The notes under the pieces are model-generated. The model saw only the letters and a list, made by a program, of their open reading frames with translations, was not told where the DNA came from and made no database searches. Shown here piece after piece: positions 1 to 10,649 of a stretch of 64,000 nucleotides of DNA. Position 1 is the stretch's first letter; every line of letters starts with the position of its first letter. Location: NCBI RefSeq assembly GCF_030463565.1, contig NC_134652.1, positions 12,501,397-12,565,396 on the forward strand, in the 5' to 3' direction. A program made the translations under genes and the position numbers. The DNA is from Pelecanus crispus (lineage: Eukaryota > Chordata > Aves > Pelecaniformes > Pelecanidae).

Positions 1-397
1 TTCTGGCAGCTGTGATTCACTTTCATTGTGTGTTCTGCTGCTTCGCCCTTTAGAAAAGAGCTTTTTACATTTTATTAAATGGCACTTCGGCAGCCCTCCA
101 TTTCCAGCCTTAATAATGGATTTGTTAATCTCCCTGATAGCCTTTCCCTCCTCCTTAGCAACAATTTAAATATCCAAGAAGAAATCTGCAGTGCAGAAAT
201 CAATTAATATTTACATCTGAAACGCTGCTGTACTATTTTAATCAAGTAGAACAGATGTGGTCTGGTTTTTACCAACACCACCATCACTTGCATCAAACTA
301 GCATCTTCCATCATGGAAATCTTCTAAGACCTTTCCAGAAAGTAATGTTTTAAGCTTCTCAAACCTGCAACGACTTCAGCTCTTTTCTTTCCACTCT

Positions 398-522
398 GCA
401 GGAAGGGAAACTGAGGTGTAAGCAGCGTAATTGCTCGCATGAAGACACACCCTAAGCTAGAGGTGGAACAGGAACACAGCTCACGAATCACGACGCCCAA
501 CCCTCTGCTTTGAACACAAGGC
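398..522 (-). repeat. MIR-like ancient SINE fragment
   Basis: A gggaaactgagg motif is followed by a decayed copy of the segment that in MIR-type SINEs reads as the reverse complement of the core and tRNA-related parts (a clearance-like acacac tract, then a short run ending in an accc/ctctgctt block). The match is by eye and diverged, so family membership is tentative. Confidence 0.35.
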
Positions 523-1417
523 TTAGAAATAACACAATGCTTTGCAACATGGAAGTTATTTTCAATAAGGGCAATCCCTTTGGCTAAACTGCCTAGTTTT
601 CCATCCCTTCTTTGGCTTTTTCTAAAATCCTCCTATCCCCAACTCTTTGCGACCTCTGGGAGGAACGGCAACAGTTGGAGGAGCTTCCTTTGCCCACCTT
701 CACACACAGCCTGCAAATTCTTCATATTGCTTTCAAAACCTTGAAACCTAACACTCCTGCAACCAAGGCATGAACAGAGATCCCCGGTAGGACCCATTCT
801 CTGCTGCTCTCAAAGTAGTGAAAAGATTTAGAGATTCCCCAAATTTGTGGGGACAGTAGATCCATAAAATTCCTGTTTTTCTAGCCAGGGGAACAACGTC
901 CCTGGCATACCTGAATATCCCACCTACCAGCACACGCTGTAACAACCAAGTCTCCACTCTTGTACTCGTTGACTGTAACAGCTCAGCATCGGAGGGCTTG
1001 TAGCAGCGGGCTGCAGAACATCCCACGTCCCACCTACTCAACACCCTTCTAATGCTTGCAATACCTTCAGTAAAGGACCTACACCGCCTAGGACCTGGCC
1101 CCATTTCTCATCCAGGAGCCTCATTCTTTCGCAAGGCATCAGATAATCCCTTTCAGCACTCCCACCGGTGCCTGGAACCCATCCACTGGTGAGGACAGAC
1201 GTTTCTCAGAGCCAAACCACCTGGATATCCAAGAGTTTGAACAGGAATAAAGCACATGCTGTATACCTCACTCTGATTCAAAGACCAAGCTCCGCCAATC
1301 AATAAGGCAAAAGCCACAGGTGCACCAGCTGGCTCTTCAGGCTACTTGCTCCTTTCCTCTGGGAGACGCGTTGCTCTGTTTTGAGACCTGCGCCGTGCCC
1401 CACTTTATTCTGAGTCA

Positions 1418-1486
1418 GTGACTTATTCTGGGACTTTGGTCAAGTCACTTGACTGACCCTGCTGCAAAATTAAGAGGACCTCCCAG
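1418..1486 (+). repeat. MIR-like ancient SINE fragment
   Basis: The segment reads like the MIR core in forward orientation: a gtgact-type box, ctttggtcaagtcacttgac (consensus-like cttgggcaagttacttaacc), then a tract resembling the ctgtaaaatgggga box. It lies in MXI1 intron 1. It is old, diverged and short, and the call is by eye only. Confidence 0.45.
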
Positions 1487-3769
1487 GAGAAAAAAATACA
1501 TCATACGCAGGGTGGGGTCCCTCAGCTAAATAAGACGACGGTGGGATTCTCCAGCCAACAGCAGAAGGTGCTTCTCTGCCAGCTCTCGGGATGCTCTGCT
1601 GACAAAGAATGTGATCGGTTCTCAGCAGCACTTCTGGCACAGTCCCATGGTTTTACCTCTGCCCTATCATTTCTCCTGCTGTGGCTTCCTTCTGAATTTT
1701 ATGCTGAGGTCCAAACAGCGTGAGTCAAAATAACCCAACCTGGAAGTGGCTAACACATGAATCACTGTGGCCAGGTCATGAACCAGGAGGAATGAAATGG
1801 GTTTATTGTGAGCTGGATGAAAAATATATAAATAAAGGAGCCCTGAACTGCTCCATATATCACATCACCACAAGATCCAAGACCATCTATACTGACCTTG
1901 AGCCACATGTTCAGCTCTCATTGATTCCATGACAGCTCTGTGCACAGACTGAAGGCGGTCTTGTCTCCTTCTGCCCTCCGCTAATTATAGGTTTCTGATA
2001 CATCTTTACTTTGGCTTGTCAAAAAAAGACCCCAAACAGCGCATAAACAATGGAAGAAGCCACATGATGAAGATACTGTTGACTCACCCTCGAGGCTCAG
2101 GTTTCCTCTCCTTCAGAGAGGATTATTCAGGAGCAAAGACACATCTAAGGTCACCCGTTTGTTATTCCTGGTCAGAAGGTCAATAAACATAGCCAGCACT
2201 TGAAGAAGATCCAGCTGTCTTCTGTGAGGGGCCAAAGTCCGCCGTCCCATGCGTGCACACCTCTACTAGACTTGTGAATAAGGACACCGCTGTTACAGTG
2301 GCTTGCTTGCCTTCATGCTTTTAGAAGAGGATATGGCAACATGGGTCTGTATCTGTAGTGAGATCAGTATGTATTACATACCATGTCTATTACAGATAAG
2401 TCATCATATCCGAAGAATTCATCACGTGTTTATGCAACTCCTACTGACAAAGTGTGAGTCCACGCACACAAAGGGGATGCTTGGCACATACTAAACCTCA
2501 GCTGAGTTTATTCCAGGTCCCTCTAACAACATCTTCCAAACTCTGGCATTTCAGCTGCTACAGATTTCCAGCCATGCTTATTCATGAAGTGGCATTTGCA
2601 GAGGTTACAGATACACCAACAGAGCTGCCCTCAGCACAACTTTCATTTTTGAAAACAGCCACTGTAATTTTTTTCGTGTGACATTTCTATTCCTTAGATA
2701 CCAAGCTTAAATTTCTAGAAACAGGTCATTTGGAAACCTGTACATGTCAGTTAGCAAGGTGTGTTGGGACTGGGTTTTGTGGTCTCGCCATGAGAACTGC
2801 AGCAAGCAGGCACGCAGCACTGTTACTCATTTCCAGAGGCTCAAGTGGAAAAATAATTCAGTTATATTTCGGTAGCTGAAATACTCCAGTTTACCCAAGC
2901 AGTCTGACAACAGGACTCTAGCTTCCCCAGTCACCGTACTGTAATACAGATAAATTTTATTCCAATTTTTTTTAAAGGTGAGTGAATACTAAAAGGGTGG
3001 TTTCACTGCTGGGCAGAGGTGCTGAAAGGGCACTGCTGAAGCGTGGTCTCCCACTGCCATAGTCCTGATGGTACATCCTACGCTGCCCCATGGCTCAGCC
3101 TGGTGCTTCTGTTTCCACACCATCCAGCCAACCCATGGCCCCTCTGCTATTATTCACGACCACGACGGTGGGATGGGGAACCCATAAATGTTAAAAACCA
3201 TCTCCTTATTTCTCCCCGGGCACCAAGCGGCTAGGAAACTCCTGCCTTAACTGACAGTCCTGCCCTAGACATGGAAGGCTCCGCCGCCCACCTCGCACCA
3301 CTGACCTGCAGGCAGAGGTGGGAAACCGGTGTGTTTTGGGGGCTGAAAAGGGCCTCGTAGATGCTCCTCTACTACCAGCATATGTGACATGTACGCTCTG
3401 GGATATCCAAGAGTTTGGACCCACACGAGACAGGGTCGCCTCCACCTCTCAGGGGGCTCCTCCATCAAATAGCATCCACTGCTGCTTGGGACAGTGTTTT
3501 GTTTTAAAGTACGGCCACCAAGGCCTCGGAAGAACGAATGCTGACACTGACTGTGGTTTATCAGAAACTGCGTAAAACTACTAGGAAAACCACTTGAGCT
3601 CCCCCAGCCATAATAGCCCTTCCTTAAATTCCTGCCTTTGGCTCCCGAAGCCCTTCAGCTTCCACACAGCTGTGATGCTGACCCCAGCCAGCACCTTGGA
3701 GCTTCACCCAGCCCTGTCCCCATCACCCATCCTGGCCAGGAGGAGACAAACCTGTTACCTCTGTTTTTT

Positions 3770-3845
3770 TAAGACTGCGTTTCCTTGGGGCAGGGCACTG
3801 TCATTCTCCTACGTGTACAGCACCTAGCACAACAGGGCTGTGACT
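3770..3845 (+). repeat. Ancient interspersed-repeat fragment
   Basis: The text ccttggggcagggcactgtc followed about 20 bases later by gtgtacagcacctagcacaa matches a motif pair that recurs throughout sauropsid and other amniote genomes as an old dispersed repeat. I cannot name the family with certainty. It is non-coding and lies in the first intron of MXI1. Confidence 0.45.
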
Positions 3846-5607
3846 CAGCCACCTTCCTGATGGGAGTAACACCAAAATAACTCGTTACGGCCCTGCGTAA
3901 CACCGCGGTCAGATGCCTGGGCATCCTGCAGGAAGCAGGCGAGCGCCAAGCCTGCCTGCGACCGAGTTTGGCCGCAGCCTCCATCACCACACTTTTTTGC
4001 GCTGGTCTCCCCTGTTACTGCTAATTGCCAGGTTGGAGACTGTAACGAGGAGTGCCCAGCCATTACCAACGTCTCTGCCAGGCCGCCAGCATGGCGTGCA
4101 CCGAGCAATCGCTCCTGCGCTGGCAGACGAAAGGGCATAGTATCCTCTCGGCGCAATAACCTGCGGTCCGCACGCAAATCTCTTCCCGGTAAGACTATGT
4201 ATGTACGTAACAATATAACCCTCCCGCTTCTGCAGCTATTCCTCAGTTTAGATAGAGCCCGCAATGCTTGGAGATTGTTTTCCAATCCCAGCAGCGTTTT
4301 TCTTTGTTTGGGAGCAACATGTAAAAGCCGCCTGGTTTACGACGGTCACGTTCTGAACAGCACGTTCAATAGTTGAGCCTTTGGTTAAATGGGACTTTTC
4401 AACCTAAAATGTCCTGATTGCAAATTAAAATACTGAAAGGTTTTGCAGAATTGCCTAATAAAAGTGAGGATTTTTAGTACTGTGACCACGATGATTGTTA
4501 GTGAAAGCCTCAGTGAAAACAAGTGCTCGGGAATGGAGTTGTTTGGATGCAAACACCTCTTTTCAAAATTTAGCAATAAAAAAACCTTGTAACCTGCTGT
4601 CCTGCCCACGCAGGAGAGCCAGCAAGTTACACTGGTCAGCCCGTTTTCCAGTTCCAAACAAGGAAACGCGCAAAATGATGCATTTCTAAATGGAGCGCAT
4701 AAAAGATCAGAAATTATCCACCTAGAGGGCAAGAAAAATTCCGCTCTTCCCCCCACCCTGAGAAAAACCGTGGTTTTGACAGTTCCCCTTCAAGACAAGA
4801 ACACTCTTAAAGGAAAAACAAAAGCAAACCAGTGGTCTCGCACTTGATCTCCAAAGCAGCGGCGCTGCTGCTGTCGCACGCAAGCCCGGGTTTTGCTGTG
4901 ACTCCTGTCATTGCGCTCGCGGCCGCGGTGCGTGGCTCCTCAGACGCACGGCTTTGCAGGTTCATTACGAAACAATTAGCACGGGGGAGGGGGGGGGGAA
5001 CCCCAAAACCCAAAGCCACCCCAACATTAATTCAACTTTCGAAAAGAGAAAAACAGCCTGGATTTGTTCCGGGCGAGCGGAGAGCAAGGGCTTTGGGCCC
5101 ACCACCGCCACGGCCGCAGCGGCAGAGCAGCCCCCCCGCAGCGGGACCGCCCCCCCCGGCACCCACCCGCGGGCAGCGCCTCCCGCGCAGCCGGGGCGCC
5201 CTGTGCCGGCACCCGCGGGGCGGGGGACCCAGCGGCGAGGGGAGGGCGACGGCGCCACGGGGAGGCGCGGCGGGGGCTCGCGGATCCCTTTGTGAAGTTA
5301 CGCGGAAAGGAGAACGCGGCACGCGCTCCATGAAGAGGAGGGAAAAAAAAGAGAGGGGGGGGGAAGGAAACTGCGGAGGAAAGAGGAAAAATAAAAGGGG
5401 AGAGAAGGAAATAAAGAAAGAAACGGAAAAGAAATGGAAAGAGAGACGAAGAGACTAGCAGAGAGGCCGGAGGAGGAGGGCCAAGCGCCGGGGGGGAGCT
5501 GGGCCCCCCCGCGCCCCCCGCGCCCCCCGCGCCCCCGCCTCCGACACCCGGGGCTCGGCGGCCCCGCGCCGCCCCCCCGCGCCGCTCCGCGCCCGCTCGG
5601 CAACGCG

Positions 5608-5739
5608 TGACGTCACTCGGGGGGACCCCGGCGCCGCGCATTGGCGGAGCGCGCCGCGCCGCCCCGCCCCCCGGGAGGCCGCCGCCAATCAGCGCGGCGC
5701 GCTGCCTCCATGTGCGAACCATGTGGCCGCGGGGGCGGG
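5608..5739. promoter_or_regulatory. CRE / CCAAT / GC-box cluster inside MXI1 intron 1
   Basis: A perfect palindromic cAMP response element TGACGTCA lies at 5608-5615. An ATTGG (inverted CCAAT) lies at 5640-5644, a CCAAT at 5685-5689 and GC boxes near 5661 and 5729. This spacing is typical of TATA-less CpG-island promoters bound by CREB/ATF, NF-Y and Sp1 factors. The cluster is about 0.9 kb downstream of the MXI1 donor in the gene's direction, so it could be an internal or divergent promoter, or an intronic part of the main one. Direction and use are not determined. Confidence 0.55.
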
Positions 5740-6216
5740 GCGCCGGCGGGCGCAGCGCCGCGGGGCCGCGGGTGTCCGCTCCGCGCGTGGGGCTCCGCGG
5801 GCGCGCAGCGCCGGGGCGGGGGGGCACGGCGGCCCCTTTGTTCCCATCGCGCCGGGCCCCGCGGTGCCGCCGCCCCGCGCCCCGCTCGGCGGCGCCCTCC
5901 GCAGCGGAACGGCGCGGGCTGCAGGCGCGAGGCTCCGCGCACCCTCCGCGCCCGCGGAGCTGGGGGCCGGCGGCGCGGCGGGCCGCCGCTCCGCACCGGG
6001 CGCTCGCCCTGCCCGGCCCTGCCCTCCCCGCCGGCTACCTGGCGAGCGCTGCCGCTTGCCTACGTGACTCTGCCCATGCCCCGGCGGGGGGAGCAGGGAC
6101 GTGTCACCGCCTCCTCCCCCGCCGCTCCGGCTCCGCCACCGGCTCCGGCTCCGCGCGGGGCCCCCCGGCCCCTCTCCGTGCCCCCCGCCCCGCCCTCCCC
6201 GGGAGGCGGAGATGCG

Positions 6217-6235
6217 CCCCCCCCCCCCCCCCCCC
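6217..6235 (+). repeat. Poly-C tract (19 C)
   Basis: An uninterrupted run of 19 C on the plus strand, so 19 G in the MXI1 nascent RNA, about 250 bases past the exon 1 donor. Further runs of 7 to 11 C lie nearby (for example near 6268 and 6435). Such runs are prone to sequencing and assembly length error. Confidence 0.9.
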
Positions 6236-6483
6236 GCCGTCCCGCTCCGCTCCCCATCCCAAACTTTCCCCCCCCCGGGCCCCAGCCTCCGCGGGCGCGG
6301 AGGGGGGTGTCCCACGCGTGCCTCCGCCGCGGCGGGCGGGGGGGAGCCGGCCCCGGCGCTCTTTGTCACTGCGGCCGCGGCCCCTGCAGCCAGCCAAAAG
6401 TTTGGGCTGTTATTTTTCCCCCCTCGTCGCCCCTCCCCCCCCCCGGCGGTCACGCACACGCGCGGCCACAAGCCCGCACTTAC

Positions 6484-6667
6484 TTTTATTCTCCTTCTCG
6501 ATGCGCTCCAGGTAGCTGGCGGCCTCCAGCAGCACCTGCACGTTGTACAGGAAGGTGTCCATGCCCGCCGCGGGGCCCGTGTTGCAGATGTCCCCGAGGG
6601 GGCACCGGGCCCCGCCGGCCGCCCCCGCGCCCCGCGGCTCCCTCCGCGGCCGCCCGCGCTTCCCCAT
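6484..6667 (-). CDS. MXI1: MXI1 first coding exon, long isoform (MXI1-0 type), partial gene
   Basis: MXI1 is a bHLH-leucine-zipper protein that pairs with MAX, binds CACGTG E-boxes and recruits SIN3-HDAC corepressor to oppose MYC. This exon encodes 61 residues plus one base. It opens with MGKRGRPR, the start shared by the long vertebrate MXI1 isoform, then a short Gly/Ala/Pro-rich linker, a CPLGDICNT segment, and the SIN3-interaction helix [14 protein letters not shown] at about residues 42-55, ending EKENK. The donor GTAAGT lies at 6483-6478, phase 1, as expected before the lysine that precedes the CEHGY exon. The linker is shorter than the proline-rich one in mammals. The bHLH-zip exons lie off the left edge. 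The ATG at 6667 was chosen by homology; the frame stays open upstream to 7084, but that part is GC-biased and unlike known MXI1. Confidence 0.93.
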
Positions 6668-7240
6668 GCCCCGCCGCGCCGCCGCCTCCCGCTGCGGCGC
6701 TGCCGGTCCGTCCGTCCGTCCGTCTGCCGGCGAGCCCGGCGGCCGCCGCGGTCCTAGCGCTGCCGCCGCCGCCGCCGTCCCGCCCCCCCCGCGCCCCGGC
6801 GGGGCGGCCCGGCCCGGCCGCGCCTGCGGAGTGCGAGCGCCGGCGGCTGCGCGGCGCTGGGCGCGCCGGGCGGGGGGGAGCGGCCGGCGGGGCCCGTGCC
6901 GGGGGCGGGGGGGGCACCGGCGGGTCGCCCACCGGCAGCCCCGGGATGTCCTGCACCCCCCCGGCGGCAAACGACCCCCTGGAAACGGGGAGGGCGGGGG
7001 GGCTGTGGCAGCGGCGGTGGGGGCCCCGCTGCACCCGCACCCAGCACACGCAGGCACGGCCGGGCCCGCGGGGCCCCTTGTCACCCCGTATCGCCTCCCG
7101 TCGCTGCCCGGGGGTCCTTCCCTGCTCCGGGACCCGGAGGGGCAGCCCCCAGCTCCTGCGGGCCCCCGGCTGCAAGCACCGGCGGTTTAGCACCGCGTTC
7201 CTTCTCCTTGTCGAGCGGTGCCCCGCAGAAAGCTCGCTCT
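6668..7240 (-). promoter_or_regulatory. MXI1: Presumed MXI1 5' UTR and proximal promoter
   Basis: This is the CpG-rich sequence immediately upstream of the MXI1 ATG on the minus strand, with multiple GC boxes and no TATA box. It must hold the 5' UTR and probably the start sites of the long isoform. The reading frame of the ATG continues open upstream for 139 codons to an ATG at 7084. A four-fold cgtc run (tccgtccgtccgtccgtc) lies near 6709-6724. Assignment is by position, not by a recognised start-site motif. Confidence 0.55.
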
Positions 7241-7435
7241 GCGGGCAGGCTCCAAGAGCAGCCAAGAACCGCGTTTTCTCCAAAGCAAACCGAAGCTGGC
7301 GAGCGGGCAGGCTCCAAGAGCAGCCAAGAACCGCGTTTTCTCCAAAGCAAACCGAAGCTGGCGAGCGGGCAGGCTCCAAGAGCAGCCAAGAACCGCGTTT
7401 TCTCCAAAGCAAACCGAAGCTGGCGAGCGGGCAGG
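7241..7435 (+). repeat. 62-bp minisatellite, three perfect copies
   Basis: Units start at 7241, 7303 and 7365 with gcgggcaggctccaagagca and are identical over all 62 bases; a nine-base piece of a fourth starts at 7427. The unit length is not a multiple of three, so the apparent protein repeats in the overlapping open frames change frame and are not evidence for a gene. It sits about 575-770 bases upstream of the MXI1 ATG. Complete identity points to very recent duplication or homogenisation. Confidence 0.97.
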
Positions 7436-7500
7436 GGACGCGCCAGCCTCCCCCAGCCCCCGTGCCCTCCTCCGTCCCCGCAGACCCGGGGTCAGGGCCG

Positions 7501-7559
7501 GGCACACCGTGGCACACCGTGGCACGCCAGGCACACTGTGGCACACCGTGGCACACCGT
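7501..7559 (+). repeat. Short tandem repeat, ggcacaccgt unit
   Basis: About six head-to-tail copies of the ten-base unit ggcacaccgt, two of them degenerate (ggcacgccag and gcacactgtg). It lies just beyond the 62-bp minisatellite, upstream of MXI1. Confidence 0.9.
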
Positions 7560-10500
7560 ATCCGCTTTTTCCCCTTGTTTTGTGGCCGGGCAGGTGGAAA
7601 ACGAGTGCCTGCGCCCCGGGGAGAGAGCGCAGGACCTGACCTGGACTGAGGAGGAGGAGGTGGAGGCGTGTGAGCCTTCGCACTTCCACAGCCCGTCTGC
7701 CATCCCGGCTCCGTGAGTTTGGAGCAGGCAGCAGGAGGGGACCCCGCTGGCACTGGGCTGGCCGCAGGTGCCCCCCGACACCCTCCCGGCTCCGCTTCCA
7801 CCCGTGGTGGCAACGCCTGAGCCGCGGCGCTGTGCCAAGCAGCGCGAAACCCCGCTCCTGCCCGGCTGGTCGGGTTGGCCCGGATCCGCCGAGGAGCCCT
7901 GCGGGAGCAGCCGGGGTGAAGCATCGCCCCGGAGGGTGCTGGGGCGCGGGGACCTGCGAGTGCCCGGCTGCCGTGGGGCTCCGCAGGCCTCGCCAGGCTC
8001 ACCGGCCTCGCCGGGGCCAGCGCTGGCTGGAGGTAAGGAGGGAAGAGAGGTCGCGGTGGCGTTTAAAAAGATGCCATATTAGTAAGTGTTAATTGGTACC
8101 TGGAGCCCGCAGTGTCATGGGGACCTGAATCACCCGAGAGGGGACGATGCCCCAGACGGCAGCGCATGCAATGAGTCCCTCCGGCTCCCAATTGCTGGGG
8201 GCCAGCAGGCTATTTTTGGGAAGCATGGCTGCGGGATTTCACAGGTCACACGCCCTTCCCGAGGCACATGTCGGAGCAGGGCTGGCTCTCCGGGCGGCTC
8301 AGCCCAGCCTCCCCCGTGGCCCTGTGGCTCCTCCGTGCCAGCAGCACCACGTGGCCGACTCGTTCTTCCCAAGCTGCTGCAGCGTCAAAGGTGCCAGGAC
8401 TTGTCCCGTCACCGCGTTGGGCAGAGTGCCCCTGCTACCACCTGAGATGGGCTGATGGATGGCACAGGATGGGCCGGCAGTGCCCGGAGATGGGAAGTCC
8501 CCAGAAAATTAGGAAACAGGGAGGCATGAAGCATCCGCTGGATTCAGACATGGCCTGGAGAAGAGTGGGGAAGGCAGAGGTGAGAGCCCGGTGTGCCAGG
8601 AGCGGAGCAGGCTGCCGGGCTGGGGCATGCTCAGCACCTGCGGGCGTCTGGCCGGGCGCAAGAGCAGGATTTCGGCTGGAAGAGCAGGGGCTGACCAGAG
8701 CAGGGGGTGGAGGTGGGAGCCAGGCTGAGCCATAAAGTACATCCAGGCAAGCAAAGGACTCAAAATGTACTTGGCTTTTATTAACTCCACTAACTAGCTG
8801 AGACAAGACACGATTCCTGCTTTATAAATGTGCACCGGCAAACGCTCCCATTAAAATATCAGGCAGAAAGTCTCCGGCTTTCTAATTGCACAGAGCCCAA
8901 GCTGGGGACGCGGCTCTGCTTTAACCAGGAGCCCCGCAAGCAAGTGCCCAGCTCGGCGCAGCGCTGAGGGCATCTTTCTGCCTGCTTACCACCAGGGAGA
9001 AGACTTTCCCTGACCTTAGCTTAACGTAAGAGAAGTCGTTACCAAAAACACATCAAAGGCAGCAGAGTCAGACAGATTGCTTAAAAATCACATGATTTAA
9101 AAATCTTGGCCCCTCTCCCAGAAGAAGACGAGGATGCGTATGGTCATCTGGAGTTCATACTGTAGATCCTGTGCCTAATGGCAGCATCCTGGTACCTACT
9201 GCATTTCTTGATCCTCCTCAGGCACCTGTGCAACCCTTCTGGGATTTTTGGAATGCTTTGTGGGAATCGGTGCTGATTCAGCCGTCGGTAGCGGGTACTG
9301 CTTTTCTCAGTGTGACATCCCCAGGGTTTGAAGCCGGAATAATCATAATTTTGATTCCTTTCCCTTCTACCTTAATTCTGAGATATTTTTTTCTTTAAAG
9401 TTACTTCCACAGAGAAAAGTGATCTGAATTATAAGTCTCCCCAAACAGCTTGCCCTGGCAGGGTTCCAGCAGCTCTGCCCTGGCTGGCCAGGCTGCAGGA
9501 TGTCCCAGACGCCCCTGAGAACCGTGGTGGGTCTGGCCCAGCTTTGGGCCCCAGCTACCAGCCCCAGAGCTCCTGTCCGGCAGGGGACCGTGCCCCAGAT
9601 CCTTTGATGCTCTGTTTCTTCTAATGTTTTTTTGCTGGGCGGCCATCCTTGTCCGCCAGTGGCAGGACACTGAATTGGCCTGGCTGTCCTCGTGCTTTGC
9701 TGTAGCAGCCCCAAATCACAGCTCCCATCTGAATCCTGGCAGCACGGCTGGGTCCTTGGTGGAAAAGTGTTGGAGGCTGCGCCTGGACACCTCCGATGGG
9801 GACGGTCCTTGTCCCATGATGTTTGTACTCGGGGCAAGGCAGAGCTCAGGCTCTCGCCCGCTGGTGATGCCAGGAGGTGCAGGAACACTCCCCTGTCCTG
9901 TCTGCTCCTGGGAGGGTCACGGCGTTTGCTAGGGAATGGGGTAGGGAGACACCAGGATTTCCAAGGGAATGGTCCAAGGGCAGGATTTCCAATGGAACTG
10001 GCTTAGCAGAAAGAGGGTTTCTAGGGGATATGGGCTGGGAGGTATGTTGCAAAAAAAGGGGTGGGCAGGAGAAAGCACACAGACAGATTGGAGGGGCAAC
10101 ACAGACGGAGCAATAAGGGAGGAGGTTTTTGGGTATTCCCAGCTCCGCACATCTAGCAGCCGTGGTCCAGCACCCTCATCCACGGCAGCCTTCTAAATAC
10201 AGCCTGTTAAGGGCCTGCACACTTTATTTGCCTTCTCTTTTACTTTGTTTAACCTTTGAGCTCACCCTGAAGTCTTATTGTCAATTTTTTCTCTGCAAGG
10301 CGATGGTGGAGCTGCTTCTTGGACAAAAGTGGAGGGACCAAGTGCAGCTCCGTGGGCCCATGGGAAGCGGAGCCGGGGTGAGCCGGGGTGAGCCACTGGC
10401 ACAGCCCCGCTGCCCACACCGCTGGCACAGCCGCCGCTGCCCGGGCGCCTCGCCAAAGCATCGCTCACCACGTGGGAGATCCCCGGACCTTTTATCAGCA

Positions 10501-10649
10501 GCCCGTGGCTGCGTGCTGCCCTCGGTACGGCGTGGCACGGCGAGGGCAGCGTGGCCCCGGGGTGCGGAGGTCGGGTGCCCGCGGTGCCGCTGCCAAATTC
10601 ACGCTCGTGGGAGTGGGGAAAAATATGCACCCCATCCTTCTGGGATTGG
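7560..10649. other. Intergenic, upstream of MXI1
   Basis: GC-rich non-coding sequence between the repeats upstream of MXI1 and the first CR1 copy. No open frame shows family resemblance, and the open frames overlap on both strands as expected of GC-rich DNA. CpG density falls steadily past about 8000. A palindromic CCACGTGG E-box lies at 8347-8354. No RNA gene was recognised. Confidence 0.6.

Larger units (their letters stand above)
1..6483 (-). other. MXI1: Start of MXI1 intron 1 (partial)
   Basis: This stretch follows the splice donor of the MXI1 first coding exon, so on the minus strand it is the 5' part of MXI1 intron 1; the next exon is beyond the left edge. Positions ~4850-6483 are CpG-island sequence with long C runs, which are G runs in the RNA. 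Positions 1-4850 are ordinary mid-GC intron with no convincing open reading frame and at least three old repeat-like fragments, listed separately. The first exon of the shorter MXI1 isoform, which in mammals lies several kb further downstream, was looked for and not found. The intron assignment follows from the exon call and is inferred. Confidence 0.8.
4850..7240. promoter_or_regulatory. CpG island spanning the MXI1 5' end
   Basis: The segment is extremely GC-rich with undepleted CpG, long C or G runs and many GC boxes (for example ccccgcccc near 5661 and gggggcgggg near 5729). It contains the first coding exon of MXI1 and is the expected location of the gene's TATA-less promoter. CpG density remains raised, less strongly, to about 8000. 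The transcription start cannot be fixed from sequence alone, but must lie above 6667 for the minus-strand transcript that uses the ATG there. Long open frames on both strands here are composition effects. Confidence 0.85.

Noticed and set aside
1223-3417. 17-base exact repeat ggatatccaagagtttg at about 1223 and 3401
   Set aside because: One such pair in 64 kb is not far from chance and the flanks do not extend the match.
5032-5331. Minus-strand frame starting MERV, like the short MXI1 isoform start
   Set aside because: Only the first four residues agree; the following VQRLLEAAEFLER-type SIN3 helix is absent, so it is a coincidence.
5641-7716. 691-codon plus-strand open frame across the CpG island
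   Set aside because: It is antisense to MXI1 exon 1, consists of Pro/Arg/Ala/Gly runs, and includes the 62-bp repeat in shifting frames. Open frames this long occur on both strands here because GC-rich DNA lacks stop codons.
6486-7838. 450-codon minus-strand open frame overlapping MXI1 exon 1
   Set aside because: It is in a different frame from the MXI1 coding sequence, is low-complexity and ends at the exon by chance. It shows no family resemblance.
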